A stretch of 17,896 bases of DNA, taken from contig DAIRUQ010000056.1 in NCBI GenBank assembly GCA_036803245.1, positions 1 to 17,896 of the forward strand, given 5' to 3'. Numbering within the stretch: the stretch's first letter is position 1; the number at the start of each line of letters is the position of its first letter. The notes beneath the pieces were generated by a model. The model saw only the letters and a program-made list of their open reading frames with translations, was not told where the DNA came from and searched no databases. This DNA comes from DAIRUQ01 sp036803245 (lineage in GTDB: Bacteria > Chloroflexota > Anaerolineae > UBA1429). The translations under genes were made by a program, and so were the position numbers. Below, one piece after another: positions 6,233 through 13,833 of this stretch.

Positions 6233-6649
6233 GAAGGCACGCCCGAGATCGGCGCGGTGCGGGCGCGGTTGGCGCGGATCGCGTGGGTGGGCGTGGTGGT
6301 GGTGGTGATCGTGTTGGCGCTGTTGGCCTATTTCGGCCTGCGCTATGCCACCACGGTGGATACGATGCGAGCGTGGGTAGAGGCCGATGGCACAGTCACG
6401 GCCGAGATTGCCGAGGCGCGAGGGGGCCGCGTGACGACGGGGCAGGCGGCCGAGGTCCGTATCGGCGAGGTGTGGTACAGCGGCGTCGTGCGCGAGGTCG
6501 GCGCCAACCCCATCGTGGCCGAGGTGGACCATGACCTGAGCGAGACCTACCGCTATGTGCGGCTGCGGATCGCCTTGACGGATGGGGCCGACGCCCCGCC
6601 CGCGGGCGCCCCTGCCGAGGTGCGCATGCGCGTGGGCTGGCCCTGGTGA
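6233..6649 (+). CDS. Partial membrane-anchored HlyD-like (membrane fusion) protein
   Basis: The frame is open from the gap edge to TGA at 6649 and gives the last 138 residues; the start is lost. A short charged segment (VRARLARIAW) is followed by one membrane helix (VGVVVVVIVLALLAYFGLRY), then a beta-rich extracytoplasmic part. RGGRVTTGQAAEVRIGEVWY and the ending PAGAPAEVRMRVGWPW resemble the beta-barrel of HlyD/membrane-fusion proteins, where a G-x-PAEVR strand is common. This is a fold-level resemblance, not a firm family call. It ends 34 bases before the ABC exporter pair on the same strand, which supports an accessory role in export. Confidence 0.6.
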   Translation, partial: EGTPEIGAVRARLARIAWVGVVVVVIVLALLAYFGLRYATTVDTMRAWVEADGTVTAEIAEARGGRVTTGQAAEVRIGEVWYSGVVREVGANPIVAEVDHDLSETYRYVRLRIALTDGADAPPAGAPAEVRMRVGWPW

Positions 6650-6683
6650 TTGAGCGTTGGCAAAAGCACGGCTGGAGTAGAGT

Positions 6684-8465
6684 ATGAGGCTTCTGGGACG
6701 GGTACTGGCCTATCTAGGCGGCTACAAGCGCCGCGTCATCGGCGTGTCGATCTTGCTGGTGGCGACGACGCTGCTGGGGCTGGTGACGCCCTTTATGATG
6801 CAAGAGATCATCAACCAGGGCCTGGCCAGCGGCAGCCCGACGCTGCTGGGGCTGATGGCCGTGGTGTTGGTGGCCCTGGCTCTGCTGGGCGCCATTCTGG
6901 AGGGGTTCCGCCGCTACAACACCGACCTGGTGGTCCAGTCGGCCGTGCGCGATATTCGCGACGACCTGTACGCCCTCACCATGCACCACTCGTTCGGCTA
7001 TCACGATCGCACCCGCACGGGCCAGTTGATCTCACGCATGACCAGCGACTTGGAGCACATCAACCGCTTTCTGGCGTTTGGCCTGACGGGGTTGCTGGGG
7101 ATGGTGCTCACCTTTGCGGGGGCGCTCACCATGCTGCTGCGCATGAGCTGGCAGCTGGCGCTGATGGGGCTGGTGATCGCGCCGCCCCTGGCCCTGGTGG
7201 CCGTGCAGGCCTCGGAGCGGCTGGGTCCACGTTTCTACCAGTTGCGGCAGCAGTTTGGCAAGGTGACGGCCCAGTTCCAAGAGAACCTCACGGGCGCGCG
7301 GGTGGTCAAGGCCTTTGCTCGCGAGGACCACGAAATTGTCAAGCTCAAGCGCGAGCTGGACGAGTTCTTTAGCCAGCAGATGGGCGTGGTCAAGATCTTT
7401 ACCTCGTTCATGCCCGCCATGGGCCTGCTGACGGGCCTGGGGACGGTGCTGATCATCTGGTACGGCGGTCGCCAAGTGATCCTGGGCAACCTGTCGTTGG
7501 GCGAGCTGGTGGCCGCCCAGGCCTATATGGGCATGCTGACGGGGCCGATCCGCCAGGTGGGGTTCATGCTGGTGCGGGTGCGCCAGGCCATGGCGGCCTC
7601 TGAGCGGATCTATGAGGTGCTGGACGAGCCGCGTGAGGTCAAGGACAGGGGCGACGCCGTCGACATGGGAGCTGTGCAGGGCGAGATTCGCTTTGAGAAT
7701 GTCAGCTTTGCCTATCGCGAGGGCGCCGAGGTGCTGCACGGCTGCAACCTGACCATCGCGCCGCGCGAGACGGTGGCGCTGATGGGCGCCACGGGTTCGG
7801 GCAAGACCTCGATCATGAACCTGATCCCGCGCTTTTACGACGTGACCGAGGGGCGGGTGCTGATCGACGACCGCGACGTGCGCGACGTGACCTTACGCTC
7901 GCTGCGCTCTCAGATCGGGATCATCTTTCAGGAGTCGTTCCTCTTTGGCGGCACCATCGCCGAGAACATTGCCTACGGGCGGCCCGATGCCCCCATGGAA
8001 GAGATCGTCGCAGCGGCCCAGGCGGCCCAGGCGCATGACTTTGTCATGGGCTTTCCCGAGGGCTACCAGACGCGGGTAGGTGAGCGCGGCGTGACCCTTT
8101 CGGGCGGGCAACGGCAGCGCGTCACCATCGCGCGAGCGCTCTTGCTGAATCCACCCATCCTGCTGATGGACGACTCTACCTCGAGCGTGGACGTCGAGAC
8201 CGAGTACCTGATCCAGCAAGCCTTGCAGGCCACCATGGTAGATCGCACCAGCGTGGTCATCGCTCATCGGCTCTCGACGGTCAAGAACGCCGACCGTATC
8301 GTCGTGCTGGAGCACGGGCGCATCGTCGAGATCGGCAAGCACGAGGAGCTGCTGGCGCTGAACGGCATCTACAAGCGGATCTATGACACGCAGTTGGCCG
8401 ACCAGGAGGAGGCGGCGGAGGAGGCTGCGCTGGCGGGGGCCGCGACGTCCGAGGAGGGGGTGTAG
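6684..8465 (+). CDS. ABC exporter half-transporter, degenerate-site subunit
   Basis: The start is ATG at 6684, with GGAG at 6674-6677. The 593-residue protein has a six-helix type IV ABC exporter membrane domain (about 1-325) and a C-terminal ATPase domain. Walker A is GATGSGKT at 368-375, the signature LSGGQ is at 472-476, Walker B is ILLMD ending at D496 and the H-loop is in IAHRLSTV. The catalytic Glu after Walker B is replaced by D497 (LLMDDSTSS), the change seen in the degenerate ATP site of heterodimeric exporters such as TM287/288 and BmrCD. The following gene starts one base after its stop and has the complementary change, so the two should form one heterodimer. It probably exports a drug, lipid or peptide from the cytoplasm or inner leaflet; the substrate cannot be read from sequence. 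Confidence 0.93.
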   Translation: MRLLGRVLAYLGGYKRRVIGVSILLVATTLLGLVTPFMMQEIINQGLASGSPTLLGLMAVVLVALALLGAILEGFRRYNTDLVVQSAVRDIRDDLYALTMHHSFGYHDRTRTGQLISRMTSDLEHINRFLAFGLTGLLGMVLTFAGALTMLLRMSWQLALMGLVIAPPLALVAVQASERLGPRFYQLRQQFGKVTAQFQENLTGARVVKAFAREDHEIVKLKRELDEFFSQQMGVVKIFTSFMPAMGLLTGLGTVLIIWYGGRQVILGNLSLGELVAAQAYMGMLTGPIRQVGFMLVRVRQAMAASERIYEVLDEPREVKDRGDAVDMGAVQGEIRFENVSFAYREGAEVLHGCNLTIAPRETVALMGATGSGKTSIMNLIPRFYDVTEGRVLIDDRDVRDVTLRSLRSQIGIIFQESFLFGGTIAENIAYGRPDAPMEEIVAAAQAAQAHDFVMGFPEGYQTRVGERGVTLSGGQRQRVTIARALLLNPPILLMDDSTSSVDVETEYLIQQALQATMVDRTSVVIAHRLSTVKNADRIVVLEHGRIVEIGKHEELLALNGIYKRIYDTQLADQEEAAEEAALAGAATSEEGV

Positions 8466-8466
8466 C

Positions 8467-10260
8467 GTGGGCGGATGGCGTCACGGGTTCCGCTTTGCAG
8501 CTGAGGACAAGGGCGAGTTTGACTGGCGCCTTCTGACGCGCTCGTTCGCGTTTATGGGTCCATACTGGCCCGCGTTGGCGGTATCGATCCTGACGGTGAT
8601 CCTGATCACGGCGACCGACTTGGTGCAGCCGTTGCTGTTCCAGCGCGCCATCGACGTGGACATCGCGGGACGCGACGCCAGCGGGCTGACGCACACCATG
8701 CTGATCTATGCGGGGATGGTGCTGGGCCACCAGGCCACCCACGCGGTGCAGATCTGGGTGACCCACTGGCTGGGGCAGAACGTCACCCGCGACCTCCGCC
8801 TCAAGGTCTTTAGCCATGTCCAGTCGCTATCGCTGCGCTTTTTCGACAACATCGAGCTGGGCGACACCATCTCGCGGCTGACCAACGACATCGACCTGCT
8901 GAACGAGCTGCTGACCAACGGCCTGGTGACGCTGGTGAACATTATCGTGACGCTGGGCGGCGTGATGCTGGCCATGGTCACCATGAACGCGCGGCTGACG
9001 CTGGTAGCCTTTGGCGTGGTGCCGCTGCTCTATCTGGTGACGGCCACCTTTCGCCAGTGGGTGGGCCAGGCCTATCGCCTGACGCGCCAGACGGTGGCCC
9101 GCGTGACGGCGCGGGTGGAAGAGGGCGTCACGGGCGTGCGGATCATCCAGGCCTTTGCCCAGGAGGACCACGACGTGGCGGCCTTTCGCCGCATCAACGA
9201 AGAGAACCGCCTGGCCACCATGGAGGCCGCCTCGGTGCGCGCGGTCTATTTCCCCTCGGTCGAGCTGACGGGCACCGTGGGTATGGCGCTGGTGGTGTGG
9301 TTCGGCGGCATGGCCATCCTGCGGGGACAGGTGACCGTGGGCGTGGTGGTGGCCTTTGTGTCGTACCTGTTCCGCTTTTTCCAGCCGATCCGCAGCCTGA
9401 CGGTGCTCTATGACCAGGTGTTGGCGGCCATGGCGGCCTCGGAGCGGATCTTTGAGCTGCTGGACGACGAGTCCGAGGTACAGGATGCGCCCGACGCCCA
9501 CGTGCTGAGCGAGGTGGAGGGGCACGTGGCCCTGGAGGACGTGCACTTTGGCTATAAGCAGGACGTGCCCGTGCTGCGCGGCGTGAACATGGAGGTGCAC
9601 CCTGGCGAGATGATCGCCGTGGTGGGCGCCACGGGCGCTGGCAAGACCACCATCATCTCGCTGCTGCAGCGCCTCTATGAGGTGTGGGATGGCCGCATCA
9701 CCGTGGACGGCTGGGATCTGCGCGAGGTCACCATGGCCTCGCTGCGCCAGCACATGGGCGTGGTGCTGCAAGATGGGTTCCTGTTCTCTGACAGCATCCG
9801 CGAGAACATCCGCTATGGCCAGCTGGAGGCCACCGATGAACAAGTGGCCGAGGCCGCGCAGGCCGTGGGCGCCGAAGAGTTCATCCTGCGGATGGAAGAC
9901 GGCTATGACACCGAGGTGCGCGAGCGGGGCGAAAAGCTCTCCATGGGCGAGCGGCAGCTGGTCTGTCTGGCGCGCGCTTTGGTGGCCGACCCGCGCATCC
10001 TGATCCTGGACGAGGCCACCTCGAGCATCGACCCCTATACCGAGCTGGTGATCCAGCGCGGCCTGGAGGAGCTGTTCAAGGAGCGCACGTCTATCGTCAT
10101 CGCGCACCGCCTCTCGACGGTGCGGCGGGCCGATCGCATCTATGTGATGGAGGACGGCGGCGTGGCCGAGGTGGGCACGCATGACCAGCTCTTGGCCCAG
10201 GGCGGGCTGTATAGCACCCTCTATGAGATGCAGTTCAAGGCGCAGGAGGAGGCCAGCTAG
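8467..10260 (+). CDS. ABC exporter half-transporter, consensus-site subunit
   Basis: I chose GTG at 8467, one base after the preceding stop, with AGGAGGGGG at 8452-8460. The frame is open for 28 more codons upstream, but these lie in the previous gene. The 597-residue protein has a six-helix exporter membrane domain, then an ATPase domain. Walker A is GATGAGKT at 387-394, Walker B LILDE has D515 and the catalytic E516, and the H-loop is in IAHRLSTV. Its signature is LSMGE (491-495) instead of LSGGQ. In a heterodimer this altered signature faces the first subunit's Walker A/B with D497, giving one weak site. This subunit's own Walker motifs face the normal LSGGQ and form the hydrolysing site. 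The membrane domain has the usual type IV length and no extra peptidase domain. Confidence 0.93.
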   Translation: MGGWRHGFRFAAEDKGEFDWRLLTRSFAFMGPYWPALAVSILTVILITATDLVQPLLFQRAIDVDIAGRDASGLTHTMLIYAGMVLGHQATHAVQIWVTHWLGQNVTRDLRLKVFSHVQSLSLRFFDNIELGDTISRLTNDIDLLNELLTNGLVTLVNIIVTLGGVMLAMVTMNARLTLVAFGVVPLLYLVTATFRQWVGQAYRLTRQTVARVTARVEEGVTGVRIIQAFAQEDHDVAAFRRINEENRLATMEAASVRAVYFPSVELTGTVGMALVVWFGGMAILRGQVTVGVVVAFVSYLFRFFQPIRSLTVLYDQVLAAMAASERIFELLDDESEVQDAPDAHVLSEVEGHVALEDVHFGYKQDVPVLRGVNMEVHPGEMIAVVGATGAGKTTIISLLQRLYEVWDGRITVDGWDLREVTMASLRQHMGVVLQDGFLFSDSIRENIRYGQLEATDEQVAEAAQAVGAEEFILRMEDGYDTEVRERGEKLSMGERQLVCLARALVADPRILILDEATSSIDPYTELVIQRGLEELFKERTSIVIAHRLSTVRRADRIYVMEDGGVAEVGTHDQLLAQGGLYSTLYEMQFKAQEEAS

Positions 10261-10299
10261 CTCTGGCGTGGCGGCGGTACAACCTGGCGGGGCTGGAGC

Positions 10300-10341
10300 G
10301 GGGCGCTCGCGGCGGTGGCAATCGCTGGGGCGCCCCTTTTT
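10300..10341 (+). terminator. Candidate intrinsic terminator after the ABC exporter genes
   Basis: GGGGCGC at 10300-10306 can pair with GCGCCCC at 10330-10336, which is followed directly by TTTTT (10337-10341). The 23-base loop is long but GC-rich and may fold further. It lies 40 bases after the stop of the second ABC gene, where a terminator is expected. Confidence 0.55.
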
Positions 10342-10439
10342 CGTTGGGCGGGGGCGGCGCGAATCGAGCCGAGAGCGTGCCAATTTGGGGCTGGTAGGGG
10401 CGATTATGCATGGCAGCGGGCAGGATATGGCGCCATGAT

Positions 10440-10468
10440 TGGACAAAATGCCCCGCCTGTGGTATAAT
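10440..10468 (+). promoter_or_regulatory. Sigma-70-type promoter with extended -10 for the rpsU operon
   Basis: TGGACA at 10440-10445 (5 of 6 matches to TTGACA), a 17-base spacer, then TATAAT at 10463-10468 preceded by TGG, which fits the extended -10 form TGnTATAAT. Transcription would begin near 10475 and read into rpsU. Confidence 0.75.
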
Positions 10469-10474
10469 AAGAAT

Positions 10475-10950
10475 CGTTGTAAGGCCATCATCGAGGTCCA
10501 TGTGACCAGGCGCCACCACAGAGCGGCCGACGCGCTGCGGGGCGGAATAGTGGAGGTTGAGCGAGGACGCTCGGAGACAATTCAAGCATCGATGTCACCG
10601 CGCTCCGATCGAGCGACTAGCATACTTGGAGTGGCGGTGAGCGCGCTATCGCGGTTCAAGAGTCTTTCACCGTATGGCGCGGTCCGTTCAGCGGCGTCGC
10701 ATGTTGCGGCCGTTGAGGCTTTTGGCCTGTGGTTGCCACTGGCAGCCACCCACGGATAGATACCTCGTCTCTGAAATCCTGCTGCTGTTCCTTGTGCGCC
10801 GTCGTATCGGCTCGCCCTGGCGAGCGGGTGCGCGGCGTTTTCGCATTCCGCAGAGCTGGCTAGCGCTAGTGCGCCGCCCTCTGGGCATGCCCTGGTGGGA
10901 TGTCTCGTTGGATGCGTCATCAAACCCTCAAGGAAAGGACAATAGCAGAT
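10475..10950 (+). other. Long leader upstream of rpsU, no supported gene
   Basis: About 475 bases separate the predicted start of transcription from rpsU. I see no convincing ORF with a ribosome binding site and no hallmark of RNase P RNA, tmRNA or SRP RNA. Several local hairpins are visible: 10730-10737 with 10741-10748 (8 bp with one G-T pair), and 10810-10816 with 10819-10825 (7 bp, loop of 2 or more). CGCTC/GAGCG near 10600 is a weaker one. The stretch may be a structured 5' leader that regulates the ribosomal protein genes, or may carry an unannotated small RNA. Confidence 0.45.
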
Positions 10951-11160
10951 ATGGTAACGGTGGAACGGCGAGGGAACGAATCGTTGGAACGGTTGATGCG
11001 GCGTTTTCGCAAAGAGGTGCAGCACGAGCGCGTGCTGACGGTCGCCAGGCGGCGCCGCTTTTTTGAAAAGCCTTCGGTGGCGCGCAAGCGCAAGGCCGCC
11101 AAAAAGCTGGCCAAGAGCCGCAAGATCACGCGCAAGATGCATCCCTTCCTGGATGACTAG
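10951..11160 (+). CDS. rpsU: 30S ribosomal protein S21
   Basis: The start is ATG at 10951; AGGAAAGGA lies at 10931-10939. An upstream in-frame start at 10900 would add 17 residues unlike S21. The 69-residue, strongly basic protein matches S21 in length and pattern: VTVERRGNESLERLMRRFRK at the N-terminus, RRRRFFEKPSVARKRK in the middle and a Lys/Arg-rich tail. S21 is a small-subunit protein near the anti-Shine-Dalgarno end of 16S rRNA and acts in initiation. It is the first gene after the long leader, followed 66 bases later by rpsC. Confidence 0.93.
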   Translation: MVTVERRGNESLERLMRRFRKEVQHERVLTVARRRRFFEKPSVARKRKAAKKLAKSRKITRKMHPFLDD

Positions 11161-11162
11161 CG

Positions 11163-11179
11163 GTCACCTGTCGGGTGAC
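11163..11179 (+). other. Small hairpin between rpsU and rpsC
   Basis: GTCACC at 11163-11168 pairs perfectly with GGTGAC at 11174-11179 around TGTCG, directly after the rpsU stop. No T-run follows, so it is more likely an RNA-processing or stability element than a terminator. Confidence 0.45.
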
Positions 11180-11226
11180 GGGTACGGACGGGTGGACGAA
11201 CGAGTACGGGGTGGAGGAGGCTGATT

Positions 11227-11925
11227 GTGGGACGCAAGGTTGACCCGCGCGGGTTCAGGCTGGGGTACATACGTGACTGGGACAGCAAGTGGTACGCCGA
11301 AGGCCAAGAGTATGTGGAGCTGCTCCAAGAGGATGCCGAGCTGCGCGCGTTGATCCGTGGCGAGCTCGAGCGGGCGGGGATCTCTCGCATCAAGATCGAG
11401 CGCTATGCGCGTGCCATCTCGATCGGGATCGAGACCGCGCGGCCTGGCGTGGTCATCGGGCGTCGCGGCTCTACCATCAACGCGCTCAAGGAAAAGGTCA
11501 TCCAAGTGACGGGGCTGGAGCCCAGCAAGGTGCGCCTGGATGTGGTCGAGATCGAGAACCCTGACCTGACGGCGCCCGTGGTGGCCGAGGGCATCGCGGA
11601 GCAGCTCGAGCGGCGGATCTCGCCGCGGCGGGCCATGCAGCGGGCCATTCGCTCGGCCATGCGCGCAGGCGCTGAAGGCGTCAAGATCGAGTGCAAGGGG
11701 CGGCTGTCGGGCTCAGAGATGGGGCGGCGCGAGTGGCATATGGATGGGCGCGTGCCCCTGCATACCCTGCGGGCCGACGTGGACTTTAGCCACAGCGAGG
11801 CCAAGACCACCTATGGGATGATCGGCGTCAAGGTGTGGATCAATCGCGGGGAGGTCTTCCCCGATTCGGAAGGAAATGAGGAGGGGGCTACCCATGCTGC
11901 AGCCCAAGCGGCGCAAGTATCGTAA
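11227..11925 (+). CDS. rpsC: 30S ribosomal protein S3
   Basis: The start is GTG at 11227, with GGAGG at 11216-11220. The 232-residue protein opens with the S3 signature GRKVDPRGFRLGYIRDWDSK. It carries the type II KH domain with its GxxG loop (G78-R-R-G81 in GVVIGRRGSTINALK), then the C-terminal S3 domain (SPRRAMQRAIRSAMRAGAEG, then GRLSGSEMGRREWHMDGRVP). The Ala-rich tail overlaps the next gene by 32 bases. S3 lines the mRNA entry channel of the 30S subunit. rpsC normally lies between rplV and rplP in the S10 operon; here rplP follows but rplV is missing upstream, where rpsU lies instead. All S3 motifs look intact. Confidence 0.96.
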   Translation: MGRKVDPRGFRLGYIRDWDSKWYAEGQEYVELLQEDAELRALIRGELERAGISRIKIERYARAISIGIETARPGVVIGRRGSTINALKEKVIQVTGLEPSKVRLDVVEIENPDLTAPVVAEGIAEQLERRISPRRAMQRAIRSAMRAGAEGVKIECKGRLSGSEMGRREWHMDGRVPLHTLRADVDFSHSEAKTTYGMIGVKVWINRGEVFPDSEGNEEGATHAAAQAAQVS

Positions 11926-12313
11926 AGAACACCGAGGCCGCATGAAGGGCAAGGCCTATCGCGGCAGCGAGATCCAGTACGGCGAGTTCGGCCTGAAGGC
12001 CATGGAGCCCTGCTGGGTAACCAGCCGACAGCTGGAGGCGGGGCGGCGGGTGATCACTCGCAACCTCAAGCGGCAGGGACAGGTGTGGATTCGGGTCTTT
12101 CCCCACAAGCCCGTGGCCCAGCGCGCGGCCGAGAGCCGCATGGGCTCGGGCAAGGGCGAAGTCGACCATTACGTGGCCGTGGTCAAGCCTGGTCGGATCC
12201 TTTTTGAGGTATCGGGCACGGACGAGCAGACCGCGGTGAACGCTTTGGAGCAGGCGGGGTTCAAGCTGCCCTGCAAGGCAGAGGTGGTGGCCCGCAGCGT
12301 CGAGGGGGTGTAG
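11894..12313 (+). CDS. rplP: 50S ribosomal protein L16
   Basis: The start is ATG at 11894 inside the end of rpsC, with GAGGAGGGGG at about 11879-11887. The frame extends six codons upstream, but MLQPKRRKYRKEHRGRMKGK is the canonical L16 N-terminus. The 139-residue protein also has VWIRVFPHKPV, ESRMGSGKGEVDHYVAVVKP and GRILFEVSG, all core L16 motifs near the 50S tRNA-binding region. The overlap with rpsC suggests coupled translation. rpmC and rpsQ, which usually follow, are absent; a CarD-family gene follows after 46 bases. Confidence 0.96.
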   Translation: MLQPKRRKYRKEHRGRMKGKAYRGSEIQYGEFGLKAMEPCWVTSRQLEAGRRVITRNLKRQGQVWIRVFPHKPVAQRAAESRMGSGKGEVDHYVAVVKPGRILFEVSGTDEQTAVNALEQAGFKLPCKAEVVARSVEGV

Positions 12314-12359
12314 GCATAACAGCTATCGGCGAGAGCGTGGCAATAGTAAGGAGGCCATC

Positions 12360-12878
12360 GTGGCGTTTCAGGTGGGTAGTAGGGTTGTGCATCCTTGCTA
12401 TGGAGCGGGAGAGATCGTGCGGATCCGCGAAAAGAGCATTGGCGAGATCTCGCACACCTACTATGTGATCGAGGCGGTGGTGGGCGATATGGAGCTGATG
12501 GTGCCCGTCAAGCGCGCCGATGAGGTCGGCTTGCGTGAGGTGGAGCCCATGTCCACGCTAGATCGGGTGCTGGAGCTTTGCACCGTGCAGCCCGATCCCG
12601 AAGAGATGGAGAGCGACTATCGGCGGCGCAAGGCCGAGCTGGGCGAGGCGCTCAAATCGGGCGACTATGCCGAGGTGGCCGACGTGGCCCGTCGCCTCTA
12701 TTTCCGCGGCACCACGCGCGTGCTGGGGGCCACCGATCGGGCCATGCTGAACCGCGCCAAGGATCTGCTGGCCTCCGAGTTGGCCATGTCTGCGGGCGCC
12801 GACGCCGAGTGGGCCATGGAACGGGTGGAGAGCTGCTTGGCGGCCATGATCGTCGAGGAGGCCGAGGTCGCTTCCTAA
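12360..12878 (+). CDS. carD: CarD/CdnL-family transcriptional regulator
   Basis: The start is GTG at 12360, with AAGGAGG at 12348-12354 five bases upstream. The 172-residue product has the CarD layout. An N-terminal Tudor-like RNA polymerase interaction domain (FQVGSRVVHPCYGAGEIVRI, then YYVIEAVVGDMELMVPVKRA) is followed by a helical C-terminal domain (about 70-172) with RRRKAELGEALKSGDYAEVA and LYFRGTTRVLGATDRAMLNR. CarD/CdnL binds the polymerase beta subunit and stabilises open complexes, notably at rRNA promoters in mycobacteria and myxobacteria. Lying directly after rpsU-rpsC-rplP, it may be co-expressed with ribosome synthesis. A TRCF helicase is excluded because the protein ends after this module. 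Confidence 0.9.
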   Translation: MAFQVGSRVVHPCYGAGEIVRIREKSIGEISHTYYVIEAVVGDMELMVPVKRADEVGLREVEPMSTLDRVLELCTVQPDPEEMESDYRRRKAELGEALKSGDYAEVADVARRLYFRGTTRVLGATDRAMLNRAKDLLASELAMSAGADAEWAMERVESCLAAMIVEEAEVAS

Positions 12879-12985
12879 GGCGCGTAGCGATAGATCGCTG
12901 GAGCGGTTGGCACGCGGCCCGCGGCCGCCCCAGCGGGATCGAGGGAACGGGCAAAGTGATGTGTATGGGCCGAAAGGGGGAAGCC

Positions 12986-13222
12986 ATGACAGAGGGGTAC
13001 GGAGCGACGTGGCGGGTGGAGACCTGGTTGCTGGATCAAGGCAAGCTGCACCGAGCCCGCTCCAACGATGAACTCACCTATGAAGAGTTTGAGGAGCAGC
13101 GCGACCCCCAAGTCGCCTATGTGGTGTATCGACGTCAGCGGGGCAGCTATAGCAACAGCAGCGGCGGGCGTCCGCGCTGGCGGCGGATCAAGAGGCTGTC
13201 GTGGGTGTCTCGCTACGTGTAG
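12986..13222 (+). CDS. Small basic hypothetical protein (78 aa)
   Basis: The start is ATG at 12986 after GGGGGAA (12976-12982); another in-frame ATG lies at 12959 without a good site. I do not recognise the family. The N-terminal half is mixed (WRVETWLLDQGKLHRARSND), then acidic (ELTYEEFEEQRD). The C-terminal third is Ser/Gly/Arg-rich and strongly basic (SSGGRPRWRRIKRLSWVSRY), as in small nucleic-acid-binding proteins. It lies 107 bases after carD and 21 bases before a strong terminator, so it is probably the last gene of the ribosomal/CarD transcript. Confidence 0.6.
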   Translation: MTEGYGATWRVETWLLDQGKLHRARSNDELTYEEFEEQRDPQVAYVVYRRQRGSYSNSSGGRPRWRRIKRLSWVSRYV

Positions 13223-13243
13223 CGAGAGCCCGCCAGAGAACAC

Positions 13244-13280
13244 AAAACGGGTCGGAGGTGAAAACCTCCGACCCGTTTTT
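13244..13280. terminator. Bidirectional intrinsic terminator (16-bp perfect stem)
   Basis: Bases 13244-13259 pair perfectly with 13264-13279 around a GAAA tetraloop. The stem ends in A-runs on one side and T-runs on the other (TTTTT at 13276-13280), so it works in both directions. It ends the rpsU-carD block on the plus strand and the RRM gene, whose stop is at 13299, on the minus strand. Confidence 0.95.
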
Positions 13281-13298
13281 GGCGCTCAGGACGTGGAA

Positions 13299-13592
13299 CT
13301 AGAAGCCCCAGCTATCCGAGGCCGACTGACGCGGCGCGGACGAACCGCGGGGACGCGCCTTGTCGATCTTGAGCGTACGGCCTTCCAGCTCTTTGCCGTT
13401 CAGCTCGTCAATGGCCTTTTGCACGCCCTCGGGCGTGGCCATATCCACAAAGCCGAAACCGCGCGAGCGGCCCGTGTACTGGTCCGTCAGGATGCGGACA
13501 TCCTGAACGTCCCCCGCCTGCGACATGAACGTACGAAGTGAATCGTTCGTCGTGTCATAGTTGAGGTTGCCGACATAAAGTGTGTTTGCCAT
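13299..13592 (-). CDS. RRM-domain RNA-binding protein (cold-shock Rbp type)
   Basis: The start is ATG at 13592, with GGAGGG at 13598-13603 five bases upstream. The 97-residue protein is one RNA recognition motif: RNP2 LYVGNL at 5-10, RNP1 RGFGFVDM at 44-51, and a helix plus strand ending in GRTLKIDKARPR. A short Ser/Arg/Gln tail follows (GSSAPRQSASDSWGF). Stand-alone RRM proteins of this size are known from cyanobacteria and other bacteria, often induced by cold, and bind RNA through the aromatic residues of RNP1 and RNP2. It has its own consensus promoter and a leader of about 235 nt, which fits post-transcriptional, possibly cold-responsive, control. That regulation is an inference. Confidence 0.93.
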   Translation of the reverse strand: MANTLYVGNLNYDTTNDSLRTFMSQAGDVQDVRILTDQYTGRSRGFGFVDMATPEGVQKAIDELNGKELEGRTLKIDKARPRGSSAPRQSASDSWGF

Positions 13593-13827
13593 CGATACCC
13601 TCCGATGGTCCGAGCCAGGTTCTGGCCCGTGTAGGACCGAAGCCCATGTCCTGCCGAACAACAGAGTGGCATGCAGGATGAGGCTGCGGCCGAGACACTT
13701 CTGGGCGGACCCGAGACGTAGATGACCAGGACCGATCGGGGCTACCGTACGGGGCTGGGAACGTCGAATCCACACGAAGCTCGAAACGTTACGGGCATCA
13801 GCTAGGCTGTACCCTTTCACCACTCTG
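13593..13827 (-). other. Long 5' leader of the RRM gene
   Basis: About 235 bases lie between the predicted transcription start (near 13827) and the start codon. No separate ORF with a ribosome binding site is visible. The frame happens to stay open in phase with the RRM gene, but its only upstream ATG (13835) falls in the -10 box and would not be transcribed. Long structured leaders are common in cold-shock mRNAs. Confidence 0.5.
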
Positions 13828-13833
13828 GGTACC

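Noticed and set aside
8827..10491. 554-codon minus-strand frame opposite the second ABC gene
   Set aside because: Antisense shadow of an ABC subunit with all its motifs; the product has the His/Leu/Gly-rich look typical of such shadows.
10475..10950. RNase P RNA, tmRNA or SRP RNA in the rpsU leader
   Set aside because: I looked for GAGGAAAGTCC, the tmRNA tRNA-like ends and the SRP GGAAGGAAGCAGCC-type loop and saw none.
10582..11142. 186-codon minus-strand frame over the rpsU leader and rpsU
   Set aside because: Antisense to rpsU in its first third, no recognisable domain and no ribosome binding site identified.
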